A stretch of 64,000 nucleotides of DNA. Origin: Ampelocalamus luodianensis (lineage: Eukaryota > Streptophyta > Magnoliopsida > Poales > Poaceae). The stretch spans positions 81,788,428 through 81,852,427 of the forward strand of contig CM070618.1 of assembly GCA_036346255.1 (NCBI GenBank), read 5' to 3'. The position numbers were made by a program, and so were the translations under genes. The notes under the pieces were generated by a model. The model had not been told where the DNA came from, did not search any database, and saw nothing but the letters and a program-made list of their open reading frames with translations. Shown here piece after piece: positions 35,830-46,715 of this stretch; within the stretch, counting starts at the first letter, position 1, and every line of letters starts with the position of its first letter.

Positions 35830-36545
35830 TGATTCGGGGGGTCTCCACAATTGATCACGCAGACAAAAGAGACACGAGAATTTTTATATAGGTTCGGGTC
35901 TTCTCCAGTGAAAATAACAACCCTACTCCTGTGTGTGTTGTATTGGGTATCCTGGTTACAATCAGTGGAAAATGCTTACGCTAATTTTGCTACTGATTGC
36001 CTCTCGAAAAGCCCTCCTCCAATACCTCTAAAAGATGCCTATTTATAGTATGTTGTGAAGGCGGTTGTCGTTCCAGATCAGGAGGCGCTCATTATTTCGT
36101 AATAATGAGAGTAATTACCGGAGTAGTAACCTCCCCACGTTGCCTGACGATTATCAATCAGACATAATGGTGAGTTATCTGTAGTTATTCCAGGTATAAC
36201 TATGTATCTTGACTGCTCAGATCTCACAATTAATAGGGCCTACTAGCGAGTGGACCTAGTTATCTGTGGAGAAGTCATGGCAGGACTGGTCATAGCAGGA
36301 CTTACGACCAGGGGGTAGTCGTAGAAAAGCTTACGACTGGATACTGGTCGTAGAAAGACTTACGACCGAAGGTAATCGTAGGAAAACTTACGATTACACG
36401 GTAGTCGTAGAAGGACTTACGACCACCTGATTGACCTCTCCCTTGCAACTGTAAGGGGTATACTTAGTAACTATGTGACATCATATTTACCCATAATACA
36501 TAATTATGAATAAATAGTAAAATGATGATTATTAGATCCTCGTCA
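35830..36545 (-). mobile_element. Second LTR (about 716 bp) inside the Tat element
   Basis: Plus-strand edges are TGATTCGGGG and CCTCGTCA, giving minus-strand TGACGAGG...CCCCGAATCA. On the minus strand it has a TATA box (CTATAAATAGGC, plus-strand 36037-36048) and then a region resembling the R/U5 of grass Gypsy LTRs (CCCGAACCTATATAAA near 35890). Its sequence is otherwise unlike the Tat LTR at 21130, although both start TGACGAGGAT. No matching 5-bp flanks were found (TTGTT against GAATT), so its boundaries or origin remain open. Confidence 0.6.
36286..36423. repeat. Tandem hairpin array in LTR
   Basis: Four regular stem-loops: AGTCGTA/TACGACT (36317-36338), GGTCGTA/TACGACC (36346-36367), TAATCGTA/TACGATTA (36373-36396) and GTCGTA/TACGAC (36404-36423). 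Each has an 8-base loop of the GAAAGACT type, and starts are spaced 27-31 bp. A fifth imperfect hairpin, CTGGTC/GACCAG, lies at 36286-36311. Outer base pairs differ between units but stay complementary. Confidence 0.92.
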
Positions 36546-36939
36546 GAATTCTAAGCATGTAAGTAACTATATCAAGTTGTTTGTATTATGCTCCTTTACT
36601 CATTTGCTTATGTGAGAAAAGAGTGAATGGTCACGTGTGAGAGCCATCGTAGCGATGGTGACGACTAGGACCTCGATGGTTTTTGACAACTTAAGTCAAC
36701 GCCAAAAAAGTAAAAGAGATCCCTTTTATAAGGATATCGGAGAGAATGTGTTCTTCTCCAACCAATTTAAACAACAATAGTATGTGACCAAAGAATGGAT
36801 AACAAGCATATAAACAAGATCACTCATTTGAAAGTAAAGGAATGATGCATCTTTGTTGAATTAAATAAAAGAAAAGAACAACTATACATAAAACTTACGC
36901 AATTGATCATTGTTCTAAGAATTAGACAAAACATGCCCA
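36546..36939. other. Non-coding sequence between LTR and integrase end
   Basis: AT-rich sequence without a recognisable gene, polypurine tract or repeat edge. It probably belongs to the Tat interior downstream of pol. Confidence 0.4.
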
Positions 36940-39900
36940 TCTGACATAGCTAGTCGTACCGAACCTGGTCGGGCGACTTCGACCACAATGTATGGACCTT
37001 CCTATTTAGGAGAAAGTTTGTTGCGATTCGCCTAGTTTTGAATTTTTCTGAGAAGCAGATCAGCTATAGCTAGGCTACGAGGTTGCACCTTACGATTGTG
37101 GTACCTTCTCATGGCATGTTGGTAAACTGTCGATCGTATTAGAGCTTGGTTTTGTCGTTCTTCAAGGAAATTGATGTTGTCGAGTCTTCGTTCTTCTTGA
37201 TCATTTTCATTCAAACAGTCGGTTCAAACAGAGCCAATTTTTAGTTCTGAAGGAACCATGGCTTCAGCACCATAAATTAGAAAAAATGGCATGTCACCGA
37301 TTGCACGATTAGTCATGGTTCGAACGGCCCATAATACAGAAGGAAAGTCTTGAACCCAAGCTCCTGACTGTTTTGTTAACTAGTCGAACACCCAGCGTTT
37401 CACTCCTTGCATTATTAAATCATTAGCTCGCTCGACTATTCTGTTACTTTGTGGATGAGCAACAGAAGCAAAATGTATCTTGATACCTAGATCTTCGTAG
37501 AATTCTTGGAAATTACTGCTCGAGAACTGGGTACCGTTATTTGTGATTATATGATTGGGTATACCGAATCATGTGATTATATTTTTTGTGAGAAACCTCT
37601 TGGCTACCTCAGTTGTTGTTTTAACAACTGGCTCGACTTCTATCCACTTTGTGAATGTGTCAATCATGATGAAAAGGATTTCAAAACCCCCAGGTGCTAT
37701 TGGGAAAGGCCCCAGAATATCCAGTCCTCAGGTTGCAAAAGGCCAAGAAAGAGGTATTGTTTGCAAAGTTTGTGTCGGTTGATGTACTTGTCGACTATAA
37801 AATTGACATTGTACGCACTTCGTCCCGGGCTTTTTTGCATCATAGAGGGCAGTTGGCCAGTAGTATCCTTGCCTGAAGGCTTTACCGACCAGCGTTCTGT
37901 ATGAATGATGTGCTCTACAAACTCCTATATGAATGTCAGATAGCAACTTAATACCATCCGTTTGAGATATGCATCTCATCAACAATCCATGAGATCCCTG
38001 TTTATAAAAAGGGTACTTTCGATCAGAGTGTACGATTTGGCTTTTCGAGCTATACGATCAGCCTCTACGTCAACTTCAGGAATAATGCCATGCTGAAAAT
38101 AATTGCAGATCGACGTCATCCAATTGCTAATGGGGTCAATTTGCATGACCTCCAGAGGAGCATGTAAGTCCTCAGAAGGCTTCACCACCGAGGGTGAATC
38201 GAGTTGCTCGAGGAAAACACCGAGCGGGACGGGTGACCTTGTGGAGGCCATTCGCGCCAACTATTCTTCCAAAAAGTTTTCCTTTCTAGAAATATGTTGG
38301 ATCTAAAAACCAAAAAAATGTTTTTTGAGTTTTTGTATTTTCGCCAAATAAGATGACATCTTAGTACTTGAGCATTGATACTCTTTCCCAGCTTGATTCG
38401 CTACTAGTTGAGAATCGTCTTTCACTAGTAATCTGTGAATCCCGAGTGCTCTAGCTGCTCGAAATCCTGCTAGTAAACCTTCGTATTCTGCCACATTGTT
38501 TGTAGCAGAAAATTTTAACTGAATGGCGTATTTGATTTGTTCTCCTGTAGGGGACATCAAGAGACAACTCTAGCACCCAAGCCTTTGAGCATCAAGAAGC
38601 CGTCAAAGTACATTGTCCACTCATCATGGTGTTCGTATTCGGGCCCTTGAGTGGGCTCAGGGTTCGTCCATTCGGCAATGAATTCTGCTAAAGCCTGGGA
38701 TTTGATTGTTCTTTGTGAGATGAAATGAAGGTCGAACACCCCAAGCTCGACCACCCATTTTGCTATTCATCATGATGATTCCCTATTTCCGAGAACTTGA
38801 CCAAGAGGATATCTGGTCGGTACGACCACTCTGTGGCCCTGAAAGTAATGTCTTAGTTTCTTTGAAGCCATAAGGAGACCATAGAGCAACTTTTGTACCT
38901 GTGGATATCGTTCTTTTTGTCTATGCAAGACTTCGCTTACATAATATATTGGTCGTTGGATGTTGTCACACTCAACGAACAGTACAGCACTGACAGCTTG
39001 TGGCGTTGCAGCCACATATATCAGCAATATTTCTCCCAATCTTGGAGATACTAAGATCGGGCCACTCATAAGTACTTCTTGAGCTCCTCAAAGGCATCAT
39101 TTGCCTCTTTAGTCCATTCGAAACTTTCATATTTTCAAAGAAGTTTGAAGAAAGGTAATCCTTTTTCTCCTAATCGTGCTATAAAATGACTAAGCGCTGC
39201 CATACAGCCGGTTAATTTTTGGACCTCTTTCTTTGTGGTCAGAGGGCGCATCTAGTCGATGGATGATACCTTTGCTGGATTTGCTTCAATTCCTCTAGCC
39301 GAAACTAGGAACCCAAAAAGCTTTCTAGAGGAAACTCCGAACACACACTTTTTCGTATTTAACTTAAGGTTGTATCTTCTTAAGTTATTGAAAGTCTCGC
39401 ATAGGTCGGGAATATAATCACCAACATTGATGCTTTTATGACTAAGTCATCAACATAGGCTTCTAAATTTTGAGCTATCTGAGGATTAAAGGTTTTTTTT
39501 GTATTAACCTTTGAAAAGTTACACCAACATTTTTTAGACCAAAGAGCATCTTAATATAGCAGTAAGTGTCGTAGGGCGTGATGAAAAAAGTTTTCTCCTC
39601 ATCATCTTTACTCATATTAATCTGGTGGTACCCTAAATACGCATCTAAAAAACTCAACAACTCACACTCGGAAGCAGAGTCTACAAGTTGATCAATGCGT
39701 GGAAGGGAAAAGCGAACAAGTTTTATTAAGATTTTTGAAATCGATACACATTCATCATTTCCCATCACTTTTTCTAACCATTACAGGATTAGCGAGCCAC
39801 TCGAGGTGGTCGACTTCATGAATGAACCTAGCCTTGAGGAGCATATCAATCTCCGACTGGATTGCCTCCTTCCGATCAGGTGCAAAACGTCTTAACTTCT

Positions 39901-41330
39901 GCTTGACAGGTTTCTTGTCAGGCTGGAGAGCTAGCCTGTGCTCGATCACCTCCCTAGGGACTCCAGGCATATCGGATGCCTACCAAGCGAATACATACAT
40001 GTTTGCTCGGAGGAAGGACACGAGCGACTCTTCTTATTTAGGATCGAGTCCTACCCCGACCAATACCTTTTGGGTAGATGCATTAGCATTTTTTTGACCC
40101 AAACGGTGCTTTTACGCTTTCTGAAGAAGCGCTTTTGTCAAGCGGAACCTCCTTGGTCTGGTCAGATGGTCTTGTGACCATCTTCGGTCTTGAGTACTTG
40201 ACCTGCATTAAAGGTGGATTGGTTTCCCTGGTCGGAAGCTCATCGACCAGTTCTAAGGATTTTTTATCGCATGCATATGCTATCTTTATATCCCCTCAAA
40301 CCGTAATAACCCCTTTTGGTCCTGGCATTTTTAGACTCTGATAGCCGTAATGCGTAGCTGTCAGGAATTTTGCCAACGTTAGACGACCAAGGATTCCATT
40401 GTAAGCAGTTTCGAAATCCACTACATCAAATAGAATCTTTTCTGTTCGGAAGTTATCAGGTCTCCTGAACGTGACCGGTAGGGAGAGTTGCCCTATTGGT
40501 TTTGCAATAGAACCAGGAACTATACTGTGGAAGGCATATTTCACAGGTTTTACTTTTGATCTGGGAATTTGCATTTCTTCAGATGCTCCCGTAAATAAAA
40601 TATTTAAAGAACTACCTCCATCTATCAAAACTCGATTAACTTTACAATTATTAATAGTAGGTTCAACAACAATAGGGAACCTACCTGGTCGAGTTGACGG
40701 GATGGAGCAGTCTTCTTTACTGAAGGAGATCACGGTCTCCGACCACCTAGATGGCTTGATAGTGATCGAAGCTTCGGCGAGGTTGACTTTACACTCCACG
40801 GCCTTCAGATAACGTCTTGATTCATATGAGGAAGATCCACTAAAGGTCATATCGATGGTGTGTTGAGGCTTCTGGTACTCTATTTTTCGTTGCCATCTTT
40901 GTCCTTCTTAGAGCTTGGTTCTCTAAGTTCTGTTATGGAGGGAAATGGACCTTTACTTGACTAGTAATCCTCCAGCTTCTTTTGCCAGGCTCGGCAGGTG
41001 TGCAGATCATGCCCTGCAGCCTGGTGTAGTGGACACCACTTCTTATTCTTCTTGTAGTCGTCGATTGGAGCCTTTGCCTTATTCCGACCAAAATAGTCTC
41101 TCTTGCCTTTGGTAAACTTTTTGGGAACCACAAGAACTTCCTTGTTGTCGGGCTTGCGATTCTTCTTACTCTTGAGATACTTCTTGTGCTTCTTTTTTGG
41201 CTTATCCAAGCTAGGTTAAGGGATTTTGTCTTTTCAATCAATAGCTTCACACAATTCAACCGTTTCGCTAGTGGATGCATATTTATTAGCTATGTCAGAA
41301 AGCTTGACGGTCATTCGTGGAGGGTTTATT
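36940..41330 (-). pseudogene. Tat Gypsy gag-pol, degraded
   Basis: Read from high to low coordinate. The gag end has a CPLHQAAGHDLHTC knuckle (about 41030). The aspartic protease has LIDGGSSLNILF (about 40620). Reverse transcriptase has FLDAYLGYHQI (about 39650) and YVDDLVIKA (about 39443). The first RNase H (VLFVECDNIQRPIYYVSEVL) is at about 38950. A second, archaeal-type RNase H starts TMYFDGFLMLKG at about 38600 and continues NNVAEYEGLLAGF. The integrase HHCC finger is at about 37950-37800, and the integrase core ends near 37270. Many stops and frame changes break it. The gag N-terminus and primer-binding site are missing: gag joins LTR sequence near 41340. The second RNase H places it in the Tat lineage. 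Confidence 0.85.
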
Positions 41331-41344
41331 GCAATATCCTCACT

Positions 41345-41894
41345 AATTGCTATGCTAATGCTTCAAATGAAATCCAATCATATGTTGATCTTCCTAATTG
41401 GATTGCAGTCTATCGGATTGATCATTCCAACTCCTCTCTTGATCTTCTTTTAAATAACTGATAAAGTGGTGGTAGTTACTCCTTGAAGAGGCGCCCTCTG
41501 GAAGCATTGCATCTGGTCAGAGGATCGGTGGCAGTTGGTAAAATACCAACTATCGAGCAGTTGTTGTCAACGAAAGACATAACAATATGGTGGTTAGTGT
41601 TAGTGACTTAAAGCTATGGAACATCATGTGGTTTGGAACGAATGAGGCACATATTCCATTCTTCACACAGAAAGAATATACTTGGAATGGGTCCAAGTGC
41701 CAGTTCATTGTTTCTACGAGCAGTCATCTGGTCAGGGATTGGGTATAGGACCTCATCCGACTAGGGTACCCACAATGTAACCTTTGGAATCCTTACGACC
41801 ACAAGGGTCGTTAGCCTCAAGGGTTACGACTATGAAGACATACGATCTTTTATCTATGTATTAAAATAATACATAGAGATTTTAATCCTCTTTA
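41345..41894 (-). mobile_element. 5' LTR remnant of the Tat element
   Basis: About 550 bp matching the two 3' LTR copies (21300-21777 plus 24140-24205; 29270-29723 plus 32065-32130), with scattered substitutions. It lacks the nested solo LTR and so shows the empty target site. The inner part of the LTR and the leader are deleted: it is fused to mid-gag at about 41340. The ACAAC target copy follows at 41895-41899. Confidence 0.85.
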
Positions 41895-41899
41895 ACAAC

Positions 41900-42740
41900 T
41901 AAAATGGGTGATGCTTACAACACAGTAGGAAATATCAACTCCACCGAATGACTAAAATGAACTGAATTGAGTTTGACCTCAATATTATTCTGAAGCATGA
42001 TTTAGTATTAGTGATAGCCATATCTCCAAGAAAAAATGAGACCAACACGGATCAGATAACAACTCTTGCCATCAAAACAAACCGTTCATTAGTGTTTGTC
42101 CAATTTAGACATGACATAACAACATTTGCACTATCTTGTGTATGATGTATCCCATCTTTCTAAAATCCCATTTGAATGTGAATCATGTTGCTAAATAGTA
42201 TATTACATTTTCTATAGGATCTAGAAAGTATCACCCTTAGAATCTAAAATCACTTTTAAAACCCAAAATTACAAGATATCATGAAAGTGATTACTAGCCA
42301 GCCATCAAATCCCAAGGTAGCAGTCCACTTTGTGGGGCTCTCGACATACATTTGCGTATAAGCCTCCATTGCAAGCGTCTCTTTGCATATTTCCACACCT
42401 TTATCCCACTATGTGATGAATGTTCCCAAACCCTTGACCACAAAAAGTAAAGAAAAATTACACGTCCAGCTGATTGAATTGAAGAACCAAGGCAATGTAA
42501 GCAAGAACTTGGGAGAAAGGCAAGAATCTGAAGAAGGGGGCACCTTGGCTCCATGGACGTGCTTAGCGTTGGTCCTGCACGGTAGTGGGAGGGTGACAAG
42601 GTAGTGGGAAAAGTAGACAAAAACATCAATAAGGTGCTAGTGCTAGAGCATGTAGGAGTTCGACTTCGTGCCATTGTGATACCTGCCCTGCATGTCACAG
42701 AACACCAAGACACGTCGCTACGGATTCAGTGGAGCCGCAC
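41900..42740 (-). pseudogene. ENGase (GH85) pseudogene, upstream exons
   Basis: The minus-strand exon 42740-42295 contains RRVLVFCDMQGRY, LIDVFVYFSHYLVTLPLPC, then GTFIT and KGVEICKE, and LGFDGWL. These are the successive conserved blocks of plant cytosolic endo-beta-N-acetylglucosaminidase. A GT splice donor follows LGFDGWL at 42294-42293. After an intron, an acceptor CAG at 41992-41990 leads into NNIEVKLNS, matching the catalytic INIEV region with its Asn and Glu kept. Breaks include TAG in place of Trp at several sites and frame changes between blocks. The gene body continues at 21124 beyond the Tat insertion. No intact start was identified. Confidence 0.8.
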
Positions 42741-42868
42741 CGAGATCTGAAGCCCCACCATCGAGCCGCATCCTCCCCTCCATCTCTCCCACACCAGCCA
42801 TGGAGAAGTCCATTAGGGATGGGACGACATGGATTTTGAGGGGAAGAGAGTGGATTAGGTGGGAGAGC

Positions 42869-43410
42869 TGATGAACCCGACGGTCCGATTGTAGGCCCGA
42901 TCTTCCGATGAGAATGATAAGTTCGATAGGCGTCGCTCAACTCTCACGATCCTGGCTACGAACACGCAAGGCTCAAAACCACGCAATCGCTGAACTGCTC
43001 GACAAGTCGTTATCAACCGTGCACGAATACCCGGTTGACCTGATCACGAAGATGGATTCCTGCATACACCAAAGAAGCACGCAAGAACAAGATAAATAAG
43101 CAATATGAAATTGTAAATAGGAAGTAAATGTATTGATAGGTAGGGTTCCGAAGAACAATGTCGTTGTTGATCTCGCTGACCAAGAGAACAAAGTATAAAG
43201 TAGCGAAGCTAAACTTTAATCAACAAAACCCGCCGAACAAAAGGGGCGGCGGCCACTATCTATAGGAGGAAGAGGGAGGGGGCGGTGGTACTGTTCACAT
43301 ATGAATAGTGCCATATGAACAGTACCTCAAAACCCTAGGGGGATCTATATGGGTCATATGGGCCAATGTGGCCAAAACAGCCCATTCGTTATATAACTTA
43401 TAGGCCAACA
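42869..43410 (-). mobile_element. Possible solo LTR of Copia type
   Basis: On the minus strand it runs TGTTGGCCTATAAG...GGGTTCATCA, about 540 bp. A TATAGATAG box lies near 43258 and an R/U5-like region with GAACCCTACC follows. The TG...CA ends and layout fit an LTR, but the flanks (AGAGC and ATTGG) do not match and no partner LTR or coding region was found. It lies upstream of the ENGase remnant. Confidence 0.45.
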
Positions 43411-43939
43411 ATTGGTGACGCGGCACCATGGCATGTAGACGTAGCCCGACACGTATGAGTAGAAGCAAAAGATGTAGCCCGGCATATATGTGTAGAGGCA
43501 GCTCGGTCCAACTTGAAAATATGGCAATGTAGTCGCAGAAAGTCCGATCGGGGAAGATGTGGATGTAGCGCAGCGAGTCGAAGCAGTGGATGTAGTCGAA
43601 GCAGTGGATGCATCCTTAGGGTTGATGTCCTCGTCAAGAGCGGCCAGTCGGAGTTGTGCGAGAACCTACCATCGATATTGACCAAAAGGAGGAGAATGCT
43701 AATGGTGACCCGGATCGAGAGGGGAGGGGAGGGGAACGTAGTGGACGAGAGAAGGGGTCCTGAGCCTAGCTTCTTGGTAGTGCAACATAGAGGAGAGGAG
43801 AAGGTGTGAGACCTGGGGGTGGATAAGTGGAGATGGAAGACGTGGGGGTCGAGCGGTTCCGAACGAGGGAGTCTGGCAATGAAGGCCCGCATGTTGGCGC
43901 AAGCAAAGAGAATAAATACGAAGCGGTTTCGCACTGGTC
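43411..43939. other. Low-information sequence with short internal repeats
   Basis: Contains GTAGCCCGRCA-type words at about 43442 and 43473 and an 18-bp periodic duplication GTCGAAGCAGTGGATG at 43577 and 43595. A long frame on the minus strand has no recognisable domain and its composition follows the repeats, so no gene is called. Confidence 0.4.
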
Positions 43940-45010
43940 AGCTTTTTCTAGCACTGTCATTGTGTCATCGGACTGACCGGGCCTACGGTCTGACCAGCAC
44001 GGTCAACTTTTTTCCATAATAGTGTTTCTGGAGCTAGGTTTTGAAACCTTGCTCTGCGGACTGTCCGTTGTTGTTGGTTTGACCACACCGGTCAATCTTT
44101 TCAAGAACCATTTTTCTGGAGGTCGCTTCCATTTCGGACTGGACACAGTTGTTTATGCGGACTTACCAGACACCGGTCTGACCACCGTGGTCAATCTTTT
44201 CTAGTAGCATTTTTAGCCATTGTTTCTGGATGTTTTTGCCCCCCGATCTGACCGATTGTATAAGTGCGGACTAACCAGAAGCCTGGTCTGACCAGACTTT
44301 GTCTGCACGGTCTTTCTGACCTTTGTCTTCAATGGTTAGTTTATGTGCATTAAATGCTACATAAAATAGCCGTTGGAACTATTGGCCAGACTGACTAGCG
44401 GTATACCTATGACCAGTCCAGGCTTGTTGATTTTTTTAGGAAAACATGTCCAATGGCTAGTTTGGTGAGTGGGAGTTATAAATACCCTTCCACCAACAGC
44501 AAGGGTAATACCTTGAATCCCCCATTGAATACACTTGATTCTTTGCTTCTTCTCCTATACCTTGTAAGCTTAAATTATATCTTGTAGAAGTTGTTGAGTG
44601 CATTCAAGTGCATAGAAATTGTGTTCAATCTTAGTGGCACTTAGCATCATCAAGCGAATCTTCGTCGATTTATTACTCTTGGAGGTTGTCACCTCCTATA
44701 CGGCTTGAAGGAGTTGCATCGATGATCTTCCCAAGAAGCTCGCCTATCCAAAGAGGAGAAGTGCTACCACCAGTGATTGAGGTGTGTACTCGTGTAGAGC
44801 CAACTTGATTCGTTCAAACTTCCTCAACGTGGATTAGTGGAGACCGGCAAGTCTCCGAGACCATGAGAAAACATCGGTTGTCTTCAACTTGTAGTTTACC
44901 TGTATTGCTTATTTCTTTATGATTTTACTTTCATAGCAATTATATTGTCTACTTGATTTGCTTGTTTAGCTTAGACTTAGAAGTTTGGAGCTCTTAGAGA
45001 GACTTAATCT
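43940..45010 (+). mobile_element. LTR-like sequence with repeated GACC/GGTC palindromes
   Basis: GGTCTGACC-type words followed by short palindromes recur at about 43991, 44077 and 44177, for example GACCACCGTGGTC, each trailed by CAAYYTTTT. A TATA box (TTATAAATACCC) is near 44476, followed by untranslated-like sequence ending in a TTGCTTGTTTAGC region. This layout resembles Sirevirus-type Copia LTRs, whose LTRs carry palindromic CACCGGAC motifs. No clear ends or target copies were found. Confidence 0.4.
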
Positions 45011-45230
45011 ATTTAAGTTTTGAATTGTGAAAACCAATTTCATTATTTGATATTTCCTCCACCTTCTGCGTCGCCACCTGCAAGCACCAATCCTCCATTT
45101 CCAAACATCCGATCACGTGTCGTGGCATCATCCACACCAGATTGGAAAGCATGAACCAACAAACGATGGTAGGAGGCCGGAGACGGCGTGGATTCTGGCA
45201 TGAGGGGAGGGGAGAGGGGTTGGGACTAGG

Positions 45231-46113
45231 AGGAGAATGTGACAGGATCGTTTGGCGTAGTTGTTTCTTGCTCAAGGAAGGATGGATGAGGGGAGGCGTG
45301 GGCACGCAGGGAGTTGCCGATAACGAGAAAGGTGGGGGACGGTTTTCACTCAAAAGGGAGAGGAACCCACGTATCAGCGCAGACAGTCGACCATGAAAAA
45401 ATCGCTAGCAAATGGGTGGGTTTTTTTAGTGGAAGAATCGAAAGGGGTACGTGACTTTGGGTGGGAAGATCATCCCATTGCGTGGGGATAAATTCAATCT
45501 TTTATTAGTAGATATCGGGAGGAAAATGTCACAGGATCGTTTAGCGCAGTCATTTCTTGCTCGAGGAGGGATGGATGAGGGGGATGTGGGCATGTAGGCA
45601 GTTGTCGATAACGAGAAATGTGGGGAGGGGGGTTCACTCAAAGAGGAGAGGAACCCACATATTAGCGCGGACGATCGACCATGAAAAAATCACCAGCAAC
45701 TAGGTGGATTTTATTTTAGTGGAAGAATCGAAAGGGGTACGTGACTTTGGGTGGGAAGATCATCCCGTTGCGCAGGGGTAAATTATTTTAGTGGAAGAAT
45801 TGAAAGGGGTATGTGACTTTGGGTGGGAAGATCATCCCATTGCGCGGGGGTAAATTCGATATTTTATTAGTAGAGATCAGGAGGAAAATACACACAAGTA
45901 GTTACCGATAACCAGGAAGGTGGGGGACAGTTTTCACTCAAAGGGGGAGAGGAACCCACATACTAGCGTAGACGGCCAACCATGAAAAAATCGCTAGCAA
46001 CTGGGTGGGTTTTATTTTAGCAGATGAATCAAAAAGGGTACTTGACTTTGGGTGGGAAGATCATCCCGTTGTGTGGGGTATATTCGATCTTTTATCAGTA
46101 GAGATAGAGATAT
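45231..46113. repeat. Tandem repeat of about 300 bp, three units
   Basis: Units begin with AGGARAATG at 45231, 45530 and 45882. Each includes GAACCCACR, GACCATGAAAAAATCRC, AGTGGAAGAATCGAAAGGGG and TGGGAAGATCATCCC. The first period is 299 bp. Unit 2 has an extra internal duplication of about 70 bp (the GTGGAAGAATYGAAAGG block near 45719 and 45790). Unit 3 has lost about 95 bp near its start. Short frames inside are not genes. It ends about 130 bp before the upstream region of the CDK-inhibitor gene. Confidence 0.88.
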
Positions 46114-46242
46114 TAGTTAAGATATAGCCCTCAATCTGTGGTCACTAGGGAGTCATGTGTCAAACCAAAACATGTCCGTGCTTTATAGCAAGAGTTTTAA
46201 ACCGAAACAGTGCCTTGCGGCTTCCCGCCCCTTCGCGCGCAT

Positions 46243-46250
46243 TTTCCCGC
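46243..46250 (+). promoter_or_regulatory. E2F-like site upstream of SMR gene
   Basis: TTTCCCGC matches the E2F consensus TTTSSCGC. A second similar word (TTCCCGCC) lies at 46222-46229. Both are about 220-250 bp before the start codon, which would fit cell-cycle control of a CDK inhibitor. Function is inferred from sequence only. Confidence 0.45.
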
Positions 46251-46376
46251 TTAATTCCCTCGGTGGATCTGAGGGCATAGGATCCTCCACGTCACCGATC
46301 CCGCCCCGTCTTCCGCTGCAAGGAGCCGTCCAGTGCCGTCCTTCGGAAGGCAAATCCTCCCGTCGCGGACGCGTCC

Positions 46377-46384
46377 TTTATAAT
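46377..46384 (+). promoter_or_regulatory. TATA-like box of SMR gene
   Basis: TTTATAAT lies 86 bp before the start codon at 46470, giving a short leader if transcription begins about 30 bp downstream. The leader is CT- then A-rich. Confidence 0.5.
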
Positions 46385-46469
46385 CTCCCCCACCCGCGAC
46401 TCTTCCCTCCCAATTCCCCATTTCAAAATAAGGACACAAATTCCTCCCAAAAAGAAAAAAAAATCCCCA

Positions 46470-46715
46470 ATGGAGAGCTATACAGAGGCGGCGGCGGCGC
46501 TGATGGTAGGCGGCTACCGCGGCGGCGGGTGGGAGACGCCGAAGCGGGAGGAATGCCGCATCCCGGCGACGCTGCCCTGCCCCGCGGCGCCGAGGAAGGC
46601 CGTGCCGGACTTCGGGAAGCGCCGCGGCCCGCCCAAGAACGGCTACTTCCAGCCACCGGACCTCGAGGCACTCTTCGCGCTCGCGCCACGCCGCCAGGCG
46701 TCCTCATGCGCGTGA
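46470..46715 (+). CDS. SIAMESE-related (SMR) cyclin-dependent kinase inhibitor
   Basis: This 81-residue intronless protein belongs to the plant-specific SIAMESE/SMR family, nuclear proteins that bind and inhibit CDK-cyclin complexes and promote endoreduplication or stress arrest. Residues 22-43 hold ETPKREECRIPATLPCPAAP-RK, the family core (usually TP....KIP....CPPAPRKP). Residues 50-52 are the basic KRR. Residues 58-69 are GYFQPPDLEALF, the conserved C-terminal cyclin/CDK contact segment (FF.PPDLE.LF). Its length is typical of small grass SMR proteins. The start is the first ATG of the conserved frame; longer overlapping frames lack the motifs. The promoter has E2F-like words. It is one of only two intact host genes here. 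Which SMR paralogue it is cannot be told. Confidence 0.85.
   Translation: MESYTEAAAALMVGGYRGGGWETPKREECRIPATLPCPAAPRKAVPDFGKRRGPPKNGYFQPPDLEALFALAPRRQASSCA

Larger units (their letters stand above)
21130..41894 (-). mobile_element. Tat-lineage Gypsy element interrupting the ENGase pseudogene
   Basis: The outer edges carry the 5-bp target copy ACAAC at 21125-21129 and 41895-41899. In minus orientation the order is: 5' LTR remnant (41894-41345), truncated gag and pol (41330-36940), an unrelated LTR (36545-35830), an ORF on the opposite strand (35155-24433), and the 3' LTR (24205-21130). The LTR edge reads TGACGAGG in the 3' LTR and TAAAGAGG in the 5' remnant. The other edge reads CGTCGATA instead of ending in CA. 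A second RNase H-like domain in pol and an antisense ORF next to the 3' LTR are hallmarks of the plant Tat group. Part of the element was duplicated with its flank. Confidence 0.85.

Noticed and set aside
36286..36423. Regular repeats with spacers, resembling a CRISPR array
   Set aside because: The repeated parts are the arms of hairpins within an LTR of a plant retroelement; spacing is too short and there are no cas genes.
42869..43410. Firm call of a solo LTR with target duplication
   Set aside because: Ends look LTR-like but the flanks AGAGC and ATTGG do not match, so it is kept only as a possible LTR.
43398..43934. 178-codon frame on the minus strand
   Set aside because: His/Pro/Ser/Leu-rich, partly made of short internal repeats, and with no recognisable domain or gene signals.
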